A stretch of 7,096 nt of DNA, from NCBI GenBank assembly GCA_001799195.1, contig MGSU01000205.1, positions 1 to 7,096 of the forward strand, given 5' to 3'. This document shows positions 1-6,376 of the stretch, in pieces. The DNA is from Deltaproteobacteria bacterium RIFOXYA12_FULL_61_11 (GTDB lineage: Bacteria > Bdellovibrionota_F > JAHFAK01 > YA12-FULL-61-11). The notes below the pieces were generated by a model. That model was not told the origin of the DNA. It made no database searches and saw only the letters and a program-made list of their open reading frames with translations. Within the stretch, counting starts at the first letter, position 1. Each line of letters starts with the position of its first letter. The position numbers were made by a program, and so were the translations under genes.

Positions 1-1911
1 GACGCCCTGAAGTTGCACGGCACCCTTGAACTGACCGCCAACACGGTCGAGGTCTTTGGCTTCGGCGACTACCTGGTCAAACAGGTGGTCCACGGCGATT
101 ATTCGAGCGGGGCTTACAACGGCGAGCAGCAGGGCAACGAGTTCCGCGTGGTGAAGAAGGGCGCAGGGGCCGACGAGGCGACCGTGGTCGCGACCTTCTC
201 CTCGGGGCCTCTCTCCAAGGCCTTGAAGGCCGGGAACCTGCTCCTGCTCTTCCGGAACTCGTGGGACGAGTCGGCCTATGGTCGGGACTATCCGGGCAAG
301 GACCCCGGAGCGGGGATGACGGAGCCGGGGTACGACATAGGTACGGACGAACAAGACCTTCCCGACGAGGAACTTGCGAAGCGCGAGGAATACTTCCTTG
401 TTCCCGGCGAGGAGGACCTCGCCATCGACCCGTACCGCGGCGGCGAACGGACCGAGGTCGTGATCTACGACCTCTCCGATCCCACGACCCCCAAGAAGCG
501 CGGCACGGCCGAGTACGAGGGGTATCTCCCCTTCTATAACAACTACCTCTACGGTAGTTGGGGTTCCACCGGCCGGGACATGACCGTGACCGTGAGCAAT
601 GCCACCACGCCACCCATGGCTGATTTCACGGACATGGAGGACCCTCCCGACCCAGGCGTTGAAATGCCCGGTGACGCCGAGCCGGCTCCGGGCCTCAAGG
701 CCCAAGCCTACTGCATCTACTGCGGGATCGACCAGGTCTCGACCAGCAATGTCGTACTGCTCGACCGCAGCGCCAACTTCCTGATCGCCCGCGAGAACCC
801 GCGTTACGTCTACACCTACGACGAGGGCGAGGACTGGGGTACCAGCAACGGCTCTTCGGGCAGCAGCGGCCAGTCCACCCCGGGTTACAACCCCACCAGT
901 ACGGAGACCTCTCCCCCTTCGCCCCCGGATACACCGCCTTCACAGGATACCGGAGACGACGGGGATTACGCCACGGACGACACCACCGACGAGGAGACAC
1001 CGAACAAGTATTTCGCGGCCGGCGACAGCGCCGAGCCCTATTACAACGTCTTGGTGAGCCTGGACTTCTCCAATCCCGATAAGCCGAAGTTTACCGAGAG
1101 CCGGCGCTTCCCCAAGGAATGGTTCGGCTTGGTGCCCGGCGGCGACGGGCATTCGCTCTATATCCACAGCAGCGAGAAGTCGGACGAGAGCGAGGTCGAG
1201 CAGCTTGCTTATTACCTTTATTATGCTCACAAGCTCGAACTCTCCGATCCGGCCGAGCCGGTGCTGGGCGAACCGATCAACATCCCGGGGACCCTCAACA
1301 AGGTCTTCCTCGAGGATGGGGAAGAACGCTTCCTGACCACGTGGTACCAGTACTACAAGTTGACCGAGCAGAAGGACTTCTTAGGCGATCTGCCCTATTA
1401 CAGTCAGCGTTCGATGCACCTCTTGCGGGTCGAGGGCTCGGAAGCCGAACTCCTCTCGTCCTTCCTGCTCAACGATTGGTACGTCAAGAGCCTGGCCGTC
1501 ACCGAGACCAATCAGGTCTTCCTGGTCACCCAGAAACCGTACTACCTCCTGGCCTACAGTCTCGGCGAACATTTCCAGTACCAGGCCTACGAGCATCTGA
1601 CCGTGCTCGAGGTCGAGGGTGATGCCCTTGTCGCCAGCTACAACGACGACCTCAAGACCCAGGGGGCACGCATCCTGACCGTGGCCGAGGATGCCCTGTT
1701 CCTCGACCTCGAGGGCAACGGCGTGGTCGTGGTCGACGTCTCCGACCCGAGCAAGCCCGTTCCGCGCACCTTCCTGCGCACCATGGGGTGGCTGAACTCG
1801 ATCCTGGTCCAGGAGGACTTCGCCTACATCCCGGCCGGTCTCTACGGCCTCTATACCTTCTCGCACACCGGCGATGAGGTCCTCGAGCTCGCCGTGAAAG
1901 AAACCTACTGA
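1..1911 (+). CDS. Beta-propeller-like secreted protein, C-terminal part (5' end outside window)
   Basis: The frame is open from base 1 (D-A-L-K-L...), so the gene enters from the left. The first possible start inside the window, TTG at 13, has no Shine-Dalgarno site and is not convincing. The visible 636 residues end at a TGA. A turn motif D/E-x-S-[DN]-P-x-x-P recurs near residues 157, 355, 413 and 579, each time after a hydrophobic beta-strand. This resembles LVIVD-type and 'secreted C-terminal beta-propeller' proteins (COG4880/PF09826-like). Residues 281-335 form a Gly/Ser, then Pro/Thr/Asp-rich linker, probably disordered, between propeller-like segments. A C-x-x-C pair lies at residues 238-241. 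Many Tyr, Trp and acidic residues fit an exported protein, but any signal peptide would be upstream. No catalytic motif is seen. Binding or a surface role is an inference. The fold is fairly likely; the function is unknown. Confidence 0.85.
   Translation, partial: DALKLHGTLELTANTVEVFGFGDYLVKQVVHGDYSSGAYNGEQQGNEFRVVKKGAGADEATVVATFSSGPLSKALKAGNLLLLFRNSWDESAYGRDYPGKDPGAGMTEPGYDIGTDEQDLPDEELAKREEYFLVPGEEDLAIDPYRGGERTEVVIYDLSDPTTPKKRGTAEYEGYLPFYNNYLYGSWGSTGRDMTVTVSNATTPPMADFTDMEDPPDPGVEMPGDAEPAPGLKAQAYCIYCGIDQVSTSNVVLLDRSANFLIARENPRYVYTYDEGEDWGTSNGSSGSSGQSTPGYNPTSTETSPPSPPDTPPSQDTGDDGDYATDDTTDEETPNKYFAAGDSAEPYYNVLVSLDFSNPDKPKFTESRRFPKEWFGLVPGGDGHSLYIHSSEKSDESEVEQLAYYLYYAHKLELSDPAEPVLGEPINIPGTLNKVFLEDGEERFLTTWYQYYKLTEQKDFLGDLPYYSQRSMHLLRVEGSEAELLSSFLLNDWYVKSLAVTETNQVFLVTQKPYYLLAYSLGEHFQYQAYEHLTVLEVEGDALVASYNDDLKTQGARILTVAEDALFLDLEGNGVVVVDVSDPSKPVPRTFLRTMGWLNSILVQEDFAYIPAGLYGLYTFSHTGDEVLELAVKETY
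841..1005 (+). other. Low-complexity Ser/Gly/Thr/Pro/Asp linker in the propeller-like protein
   Basis: Visible residues 281-335 begin with a Gly/Ser stretch (GSSGSSG). A Thr/Pro/Ser stretch follows, and then an acidic Asp/Thr/Glu stretch leading to the next beta-rich part. The segment has almost no hydrophobic residues. It probably acts as a flexible or surface-exposed insertion between blades. This is read from composition only. Confidence 0.6.
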
Positions 1912-1948
1912 GTTCCGCGGAAATTCTTCCCGAGCGACAACGAGGGGG

Positions 1949-3412
1949 CTACTCCCCTTCCACAGGAAGTTCGCTGCCGTCACCGCTCACTTCCAGGGTT
2001 CTTGTGGCTCCGGCAACCTTCCGACCCAGACGCTCGGCGGTCAGGAGGAGTTCTACCGTCCCGGCCGGCAACGCATCCGTACTGGCCTCAGGGCCGAAAC
2101 CGAGGAGTTCCTCGCCGGAGGACCAGGCAAGGTCGTAGGCGTCGGGTGGGAGACGGTCGTGACTCACGTCGGCCACGAGGGGGACGGGTTCGCCCAACCC
2201 GAAAGTCCTCTCGGGAACTGGCTCGGAAATGCTGAGCGAAGGAACATCATAACAGGCAGTTGTGGCAACATCGCAGTGTCGTTCGTTCCAGCACCGGACC
2301 CCGAGGGGGGTCGAGACCAGACCCTCGCCCTCGGACACGGCCTCGGAGAGTGCGGTCACCGAGGTGCGCAAGGACGTGTAGACCACTCTCGTCAGCCCGG
2401 GTCTGGCACGGTATTCGACCGTATCTCCTTGGAGCAGCAGCAAGTCCTCTAACGGCGCTTGGTCATAGATCAGGTTGATCCTGCTGGCGAGACGATTCTC
2501 GGCCTCGAGTTCCCACTCGACCTCGTAGAGGAGCATCCCCCTCTTGACTATTCCGGGGTCGTACACTTTCCAGGAACCGCGGGTGCGGGAAGGATTGGTA
2601 TGGCCGAGGAGAAGCACAAAATCGCGCAGGTGTTCGCCGCTGGAGATTGAAACCACCCAGAGCAGACCGTCCTGGCGGCTATCTCCGGGTTCCTCCAGGG
2701 ATCCCAACGGCAGTCCCTTGGCGGCGTACGCCGCGACCGCGCCCAAGAACCTTGCGCCCTGGCCGAGGGTTCCGTCGAAACGCCAGGCGATATGGTCGTC
2801 GTTGACCTTGGGCGAGACCGTCAAGGCAGCCGCGTAAACCAAAAGATGGTCCTGGAGGTACGAGAGTACGGCCTTGCGCACCAGGTCGATCCAGATCCAG
2901 GAGAGCGAATAGGCGATCTTCGTACAGAAGGGGAGGGTGTCGGGGACCAGGAAATAGCTCGCCGGCAAGGCACTTGCGGGTAAAGCGCTGGCGGGCAAGG
3001 CGCTGGCCGGCAGAGCACTCGCGGGCAAGGCTCCTGCACCGGTACCGAAGGCCGACAATTCGAGGTCGAGGACGGCCGAGGCCGGCAACGCCAGAGTGGA
3101 ACTACGAAGACTTGCCGGGAGAGCGCTGGCGGGGATGGCACCCTCGGGCACCGCACCGCTGGGGAGTTTGGCACTCGAGGTGATGATCGGGGCTGGGAGA
3201 ATCCCGGGCGAGAGATTCTGAGGAGCGTCACTCGACTGTTCCACCTCGGTCGGGAGATGCTCCTCGGGAGGGAGCTCGGTGATCAGCGCGGGGTCGTCGG
3301 AAGGTTCCGACGAGTCCTCGCTGACCCGGTCGTCCCCCGTGCTCCCTTCTTCTTCGCGGGTACAACCCGTGAGCGACAGGAGCAGTATGAGGAACACGTT
3401 CAGGAGAAGCAT
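1949..3412 (-). CDS. Predicted lipoprotein with pentapeptide repeats and C-terminal PKD/Ig-like domain
   Basis: Counted from ATG at 3412, the protein is 487 aa. Residues 1-16 are a hydrophobic signal segment ending in the lipobox L-T-G-C, with Cys17 as the lipidated residue. Thr follows the Cys, so the E. coli Asp+2 inner-membrane retention signal is absent. Residues 18-73 form a Glu/Asp/Ser/Pro tether. Residues 82-152 carry A-[LIV]-P-x-[SG] pentads, including five tandem ALPAS copies at 128-152. The middle region (about 160-370) is not recognised; it mixes beta-strands with some helix. It ends in a Cys cluster at 374, 380 and 387 that could form disulfides with one another or with Cys163. 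Residues 398-478 look like a PKD/Ig-type domain: G-E-P-V-P-L-V-A, then W-S-S-G, then L-P-A-G-T-V-E-L-L-L. A TTG start at 3433 would add seven residues and reaches a TAG just upstream; ATG is preferred. The gene is convergent with the propeller gene and divergent from the hydroxylase operon. The function is unknown. Confidence 0.85.
   Translation of the reverse strand: MLLLNVFLILLLSLTGCTREEEGSTGDDRVSEDSSEPSDDPALITELPPEEHLPTEVEQSSDAPQNLSPGILPAPIITSSAKLPSGAVPEGAIPASALPASLRSSTLALPASAVLDLELSAFGTGAGALPASALPASALPASALPASALPASYFLVPDTLPFCTKIAYSLSWIWIDLVRKAVLSYLQDHLLVYAAALTVSPKVNDDHIAWRFDGTLGQGARFLGAVAAYAAKGLPLGSLEEPGDSRQDGLLWVVSISSGEHLRDFVLLLGHTNPSRTRGSWKVYDPGIVKRGMLLYEVEWELEAENRLASRINLIYDQAPLEDLLLLQGDTVEYRARPGLTRVVYTSLRTSVTALSEAVSEGEGLVSTPLGVRCWNERHCDVATTACYDVPSLSISEPVPERTFGLGEPVPLVADVSHDRLPPDAYDLAWSSGEELLGFGPEASTDALPAGTVELLLTAERLGRKVAGATRTLEVSGDGSELPVEGE
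2957..3031 (-). repeat. Five tandem 15-bp units encoding ALPAS
   Basis: Five adjacent 15-bp units each encode Ala-Leu-Pro-Ala-Ser. The units differ from one another, mostly at third codon positions (for example gctcgccggcaaggc against acttgcgggtaaagc on the plus strand), while the peptide stays identical. Four more degenerate pentads (K-L-P-S-G, A-V-P-E-G, A-I-P-A-S, A-L-P-A-S) lie at 3110-3169 and a single ALPAS at 3077-3091. Synonymous drift with a constant peptide suggests that the repeated protein sequence, not the DNA, is being kept. Confidence 0.85.
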
Positions 3413-3559
3413 CGTCGTCGTCCCGGCAAGCAAGAGCAGTCTGCTTGCCTATACCGATGCAGGCGGCAGGTCAAATGGTACGACAGGAATACCCTTCCTG
3501 CCTCCGGAACAAGGTCAACCCGAGGAAACAGAGAGGCGGAAGGGCTCGTGGATCCCGTA

Positions 3560-3588
3560 TGGACTTCTCCCCTCATCGGTCCTATAGT
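3560..3588 (+). promoter_or_regulatory. Candidate sigma70-type promoter of the molybdenum hydroxylase operon
   Basis: TGGACT at 3560-3565 matches the -35 consensus TTGACA at four of six positions. TATAGT at 3583-3588 matches the -10 consensus TATAAT at five of six. The spacer is 17 bp, the optimal length. Transcription would begin near 3595 and give a leader of about 50 nt before the large-subunit ATG. TATA-like hexamers are rare by chance in such GC-rich DNA, which helps the case. It is still a motif match only. Confidence 0.45.
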
Positions 3589-3635
3589 GCCTCCCGAGCT
3601 GGGCCCGAGGGCATGGCGAGACGAACTGGCAGTGC

Positions 3636-3640
3636 GAGGG
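3636..3640 (+). promoter_or_regulatory. Ribosome binding site of the molybdopterin subunit gene
   Basis: GAGGG lies four bases before ATG 3645. The in-frame stretch upstream meets a TAG at 3585-3587 with no other credible start between, so this site and ATG fix the start. Confidence 0.7.
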
Positions 3641-3644
3641 CAGC

Positions 3645-5888
3645 ATGCACGACGCTCCGGTGATCGCTAGGACTGGCACGGTGGGGGGCAACCTCGAGCG
3701 CATTGAGGTCAATGCCAAGCTCGACGGCAGCGCCAAGTATGTCGACGATGTGGTCCTACCCGACATGCTGCACGGCGTAACCGTGCGCAGCACGATACCG
3801 CGCGGCAGGATTCGGTCGATCTCCTACCTCCCCGGAGTCCCCTGGGACGAGTTCACCATCGTCACGGCGGCCGATATTCCGGGCAGCAATCGCGCTTCGG
3901 GGTTTGCTCCGGACCAGCCCTTCCTCGCCGAGGGAGTGGTCAACCACCCCGAGGAACCCATCCTGCTCCTGGCCCACCCCGATCGTCACGTCGCAGCCCG
4001 GGCCAGAGGTCTGGTCAAGATCGACTACGAACCCTTGCCGGCGGTCTTCACCATCGCCGATTCCCTAGCCTGTACCCCGCTCGTGTGGGGTAAGGACAAC
4101 GTCCTTAAACGATACCGGGTCGAACGCGGCGAGGTCGATGCGGCCCTCGCGCGACCCGGTCACGTCGTGCTCGAGGGTGTGTACGAAACCGGCGCCCAGG
4201 AACAGCTCTACCTCGAACCCAACGGTATGCTCGCAACCTACGACGCCGAGAACGGGGTCACGGTGTGGGGTTCGATGCAGTGTCCGTACTTCATCCACGG
4301 CGGGCTCAAAACCCTCTTCGGGCTGCCCTCCGACAAGATCCGCGTCATCCAGACAGAAACCGGAGGTGCCTTCGGTGGCAAGGAGGAATACCCCACCCTC
4401 ATCGCCGGTCATGCCGCGTTGTTGGCCATGAAGGCGGGCAAGCCAGTCAAGCTGATCTACGATCGGGCCGAGGACATGGCAGCCACGACCAAGCGCCATC
4501 CCTCGCGCACGCGCATCGTCGCCGCCGTGGACGCCACCGGGCGCCTCCAGGCCCTGGACATCGATTTCGTCCTCGACGGCGGGGCCTATACCACCATCTC
4601 GCCCGTGGTCCTCTCGCGGGGATTACTGCACGCTGCCGGGGCGTATCGCTGTCCCAACACCCGGATCGTCGGCCGCGCCGTGGCCACCAATGCTCCGCCG
4701 CACGGTGCCTTCCGCGGTTTCGGCGCTCCGCAGAGTCTCTTCGCACTGGAACGACACCTGTCCAAGCTGGCCAAGGCCATAGGCCTGGACGAGGTCGAGT
4801 TCCGCCGCCGCAATGCCCTGCACGACGGCGATACCTTCGCCACCGGCCAGGTCCGGCAGGAACGCGTCGACCTCTGCTCCATGCTCGACCGGGCCGTGAC
4901 TGTGACCGACTACCACGGCAAGCGGGCCCGTTTCGAACGAGATAATCCCGGTTCTACGACGAAGCGTGGTATCGGCTTGGCCATGTTCCTGCACGGTGCC
5001 GGATTCACGGGGTCCGGCGAGCGAACCCTTGCCTCGGTGGTCGGGATCGAGGGCACGGCCGAAGGTCGGGTCGCGGTCCTGGTGTCCAGCGTCGAGATGG
5101 GCCAGGGGGCCAACACCGCGCTGAGCCAGATCGCCGCCGATGCCCTCCGCATTTCTCCGGCGCTGGTGGATCGACCCAACCCGGACACGGCCAGAGTACC
5201 CAATAGCGGCCCGACCGTGGCCTCCCGTACCACCATGATCGTCGGCAACCTGGTCGAACAGGCGGCCTCCGGCTTACGTCAGACCCTCGTCCAATCGGGT
5301 CTCCTGGCTGAACCCTATGGCGACGAAGAGTTCTCGGCAGCGCTGCGCACGTATGTGCAACGCTTCGGCGTACTCAGGGTCTACACCCAGTACCGCCAAC
5401 CCCCGACCATCCATTGGGACGACACCACCTACCAAGGCGACGCCTATGGCACCTTCGCCTGGGCAGTGTACGTCGCCGAGGTCGCGGTCGACCTCCTGAC
5501 CTACGAAGTCAGGGTGACGGACTTTGTGGCCTTGCAGGACGTCGGCACGCTCATCAACCCCATGCTGGCCGAGGGTCAGGTTGAGGGCGGAGTCGTTCAG
5601 GCCATCGGCTGGGCCCTCTCCGAGAAGGTCGCGCTGCTCGAGGGGCGCATGGCCAACAACCGTCTCTCGGGCTACCTGGCACCGACCAGCGAGGACGTAC
5701 CCGACGTGCGGGTGGTGTTCCAGGAAACCCCTTACGGGCACGGACCCTCAGGTGCGAAGGGTCTTGGCGAATTGCCCATGGACGGGCCTGGTCCGGCCAT
5801 CGCCAACGCGGTTTCCCAGGCCCTCGGCGCCGACCTCGATCGCCTGCCGATCCTGCCCGAGGACGTTCTGACCGCAGTGGAGGGATAA
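3645..5888 (+). CDS. Xanthine dehydrogenase-family molybdenum hydroxylase, molybdopterin-binding large subunit
   Basis: This cytoplasmic subunit (equivalent to E. coli XdhA) binds the Mo cofactor and hydroxylates the substrate using water oxygen. It has 747 aa, about full length for the family. The alpha/beta hammerhead domain is near residues 25-140 (A-K-Y-V-D-D), the first Mo-cofactor domain near 150-390 and the second near 415-690. Matched by motif to bovine xanthine oxidoreductase, Gln212 corresponds to Gln767. Glu247 in G-G-A-F-G-G-K-E corresponds to Glu802, Arg357 in G-A-F-R-G-F-G to Arg880, and Glu709 in G-A-K-G-L-G-E, the catalytic base, to Glu1261. E-M-G-Q-G-A-N-T at 484-491 is the usual cofactor loop. 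CO dehydrogenase would show a Cys-Ser-Phe-Arg loop where G-F-G follows Arg357; it is absent. There is no signal peptide. The stop lies 2 nt before the 2Fe-2S subunit gene. The family is certain. The substrate (xanthine, hypoxanthine, another N-heterocycle or an aldehyde) is not settled. Confidence 0.95.
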   Translation: MHDAPVIARTGTVGGNLERIEVNAKLDGSAKYVDDVVLPDMLHGVTVRSTIPRGRIRSISYLPGVPWDEFTIVTAADIPGSNRASGFAPDQPFLAEGVVNHPEEPILLLAHPDRHVAARARGLVKIDYEPLPAVFTIADSLACTPLVWGKDNVLKRYRVERGEVDAALARPGHVVLEGVYETGAQEQLYLEPNGMLATYDAENGVTVWGSMQCPYFIHGGLKTLFGLPSDKIRVIQTETGGAFGGKEEYPTLIAGHAALLAMKAGKPVKLIYDRAEDMAATTKRHPSRTRIVAAVDATGRLQALDIDFVLDGGAYTTISPVVLSRGLLHAAGAYRCPNTRIVGRAVATNAPPHGAFRGFGAPQSLFALERHLSKLAKAIGLDEVEFRRRNALHDGDTFATGQVRQERVDLCSMLDRAVTVTDYHGKRARFERDNPGSTTKRGIGLAMFLHGAGFTGSGERTLASVVGIEGTAEGRVAVLVSSVEMGQGANTALSQIAADALRISPALVDRPNPDTARVPNSGPTVASRTTMIVGNLVEQAASGLRQTLVQSGLLAEPYGDEEFSAALRTYVQRFGVLRVYTQYRQPPTIHWDDTTYQGDAYGTFAWAVYVAEVAVDLLTYEVRVTDFVALQDVGTLINPMLAEGQVEGGVVQAIGWALSEKVALLEGRMANNRLSGYLAPTSEDVPDVRVVFQETPYGHGPSGAKGLGELPMDGPGPAIANAVSQALGADLDRLPILPEDVLTAVEG
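5879..5884 (+). promoter_or_regulatory. Strong Shine-Dalgarno site of the 2Fe-2S subunit gene
   Basis: GGAGGG lies six bases before ATG 5891, inside the last codons of the large-subunit gene. Ribosomes ending at TAA 5886-5888 could reinitiate directly, so the two subunits are probably translationally coupled. Confidence 0.8.
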
Positions 5889-5890
5889 CG

Positions 5891-6376
5891 ATGAACACCC
5901 TGGAACTCACCCTGGAGGTCAACGGCAAGCAGCGCACGGTCACGACCTGGCCGGCTGCCCGGTTGCTCGACGTGCTCCGCGAGGACCTCGGCCTCACCGG
6001 GACGAAAGAGGGATGTGGGGAGGGCGAATGCGGGGCTTGCGGCGTCCTGCTCGACGGCGTCCTCGTCAACTCCTGTCTCGTCCCCGCCATCCAAACCCAG
6101 GGCCGCAGCGTCCTTACCGTGGAAGGGCTCGCCGCCGACCCGCGCTATGCAGCGTTGCTCCAAGCCTTTCGCGAGCAAGGCGCTGCCCAGTGCGGGAGTT
6201 GCACCCCCGGCATGCTGCTCGCGGCCGCCGAGCTGCTGACGAGCGGCGTCGTCCCGGACGAACGGGCGGTTCGCCAGGCCTTGGCGGGCAATCTCTGCCG
6301 CTGCACCGGGTACACCAAGATCATCGCCGCGGTACGGGCAGCGGCCGCGTCTCTGGGAGGTGCCGATGGCCGCTGA
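5891..6376 (+). CDS. Xanthine dehydrogenase-family 2Fe-2S small subunit
   Basis: This electron-transfer subunit (161 aa, equivalent to E. coli XdhC; family usual length about 150-175) carries two 2Fe-2S clusters between the Mo centre and FAD. The N-terminal plant-ferredoxin-type domain, about residues 3-75, holds Cys42, Cys47, Cys50 and Cys62 (C-G-E-G-E-C-G-A-C, then N-S-C). The C-terminal helical domain, about 76-150, holds Cys101 and Cys104 in Q-C-G-S-C-T-P-G-M, and Cys136 and Cys138 in G-N-L-C-R-C-T-G-Y. Gln100 matches the conserved Gln that contacts the pterin. All eight cluster ligands are present, so the subunit should be functional. The residue between Cys101 and Cys104 is Gly-Ser, where Gly-Phe or Gly-Tyr is commoner. 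No export signal is present. The gene starts 2 nt after the large-subunit stop and its end overlaps the FAD-subunit start by 11 nt. Confidence 0.96.
   Translation: MNTLELTLEVNGKQRTVTTWPAARLLDVLREDLGLTGTKEGCGEGECGACGVLLDGVLVNSCLVPAIQTQGRSVLTVEGLAADPRYAALLQAFREQGAAQCGSCTPGMLLAAAELLTSGVVPDERAVRQALAGNLCRCTGYTKIIAAVRAAAASLGGADGR
6355..6360 (+). promoter_or_regulatory. Shine-Dalgarno site of the FAD subunit gene, inside the 2Fe-2S gene
   Basis: GGGAGG lies five bases before ATG 6366 and within the coding end of the 2Fe-2S gene. This supports ATG 6366 as the true start and the overlapping, coupled arrangement. Confidence 0.75.

Larger units (their letters stand above)
3413..3644. promoter_or_regulatory. 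Divergent intergenic region between lipoprotein and hydroxylase operon
   Basis: These 232 bp separate two divergent starts and must hold both promoters. Apart from the rightward promoter listed separately, I see only a weak leftward candidate on the minus strand: TTGACC at 3474-3469 and TATAGG at 3453-3448. Its 15-bp spacer is shorter than usual, so it is doubtful. No clean inverted-repeat operator stands out. Reading frames that cross the region lack codon patterns or starts that would support a gene. Confidence 0.4.

Noticed and set aside
1913-1959. Possible bidirectional terminator between the convergent genes: palindrome TTCCGCGGAA at 1913-1922 and a GGGG/CCCC hairpin at about 1943-1958
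   Set aside because: The palindrome has no loop. The hairpin has only about five pairs with a six-base loop, includes the lipoprotein stop codon, and has no T run on either strand.
1381-1983. 200-codon minus-strand reading frame opposite the propeller-like gene
   Set aside because: It is antisense to a well-supported gene and runs past that gene's stop into the lipoprotein end. Composition is what high third-position GC gives by chance, and no domain is visible.
2957-3031. CRISPR-like array
   Set aside because: The units are 15 bp, directly adjacent without spacers, in frame and encode a constant pentapeptide.
2821-3231. 136-codon minus-strand frame, rich in Arg, Pro and Ser
   Set aside because: It overlaps the lipoprotein gene in another frame of the same strand; the Pro/Arg-rich repeats are the frame-shifted reading of the ALPAS repeats.
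3588-3613. Possible operator made of CCCGAG copies around GGGCCC
   Set aside because: The CCCGAG copies are direct repeats of six bases in GC-rich DNA; no extended inverted symmetry holds when both arms are compared.
3257-3670. 137-codon plus-strand frame across the intergenic region
   Set aside because: It begins inside the lipoprotein gene on the other strand, is Arg-rich with no domain, and runs into the hydroxylase start in a different frame.
4065-4499. 144-codon minus-strand frame opposite the Mo subunit gene
   Set aside because: It lies wholly antisense to strongly conserved coding sequence and shows no motif or ribosome site.
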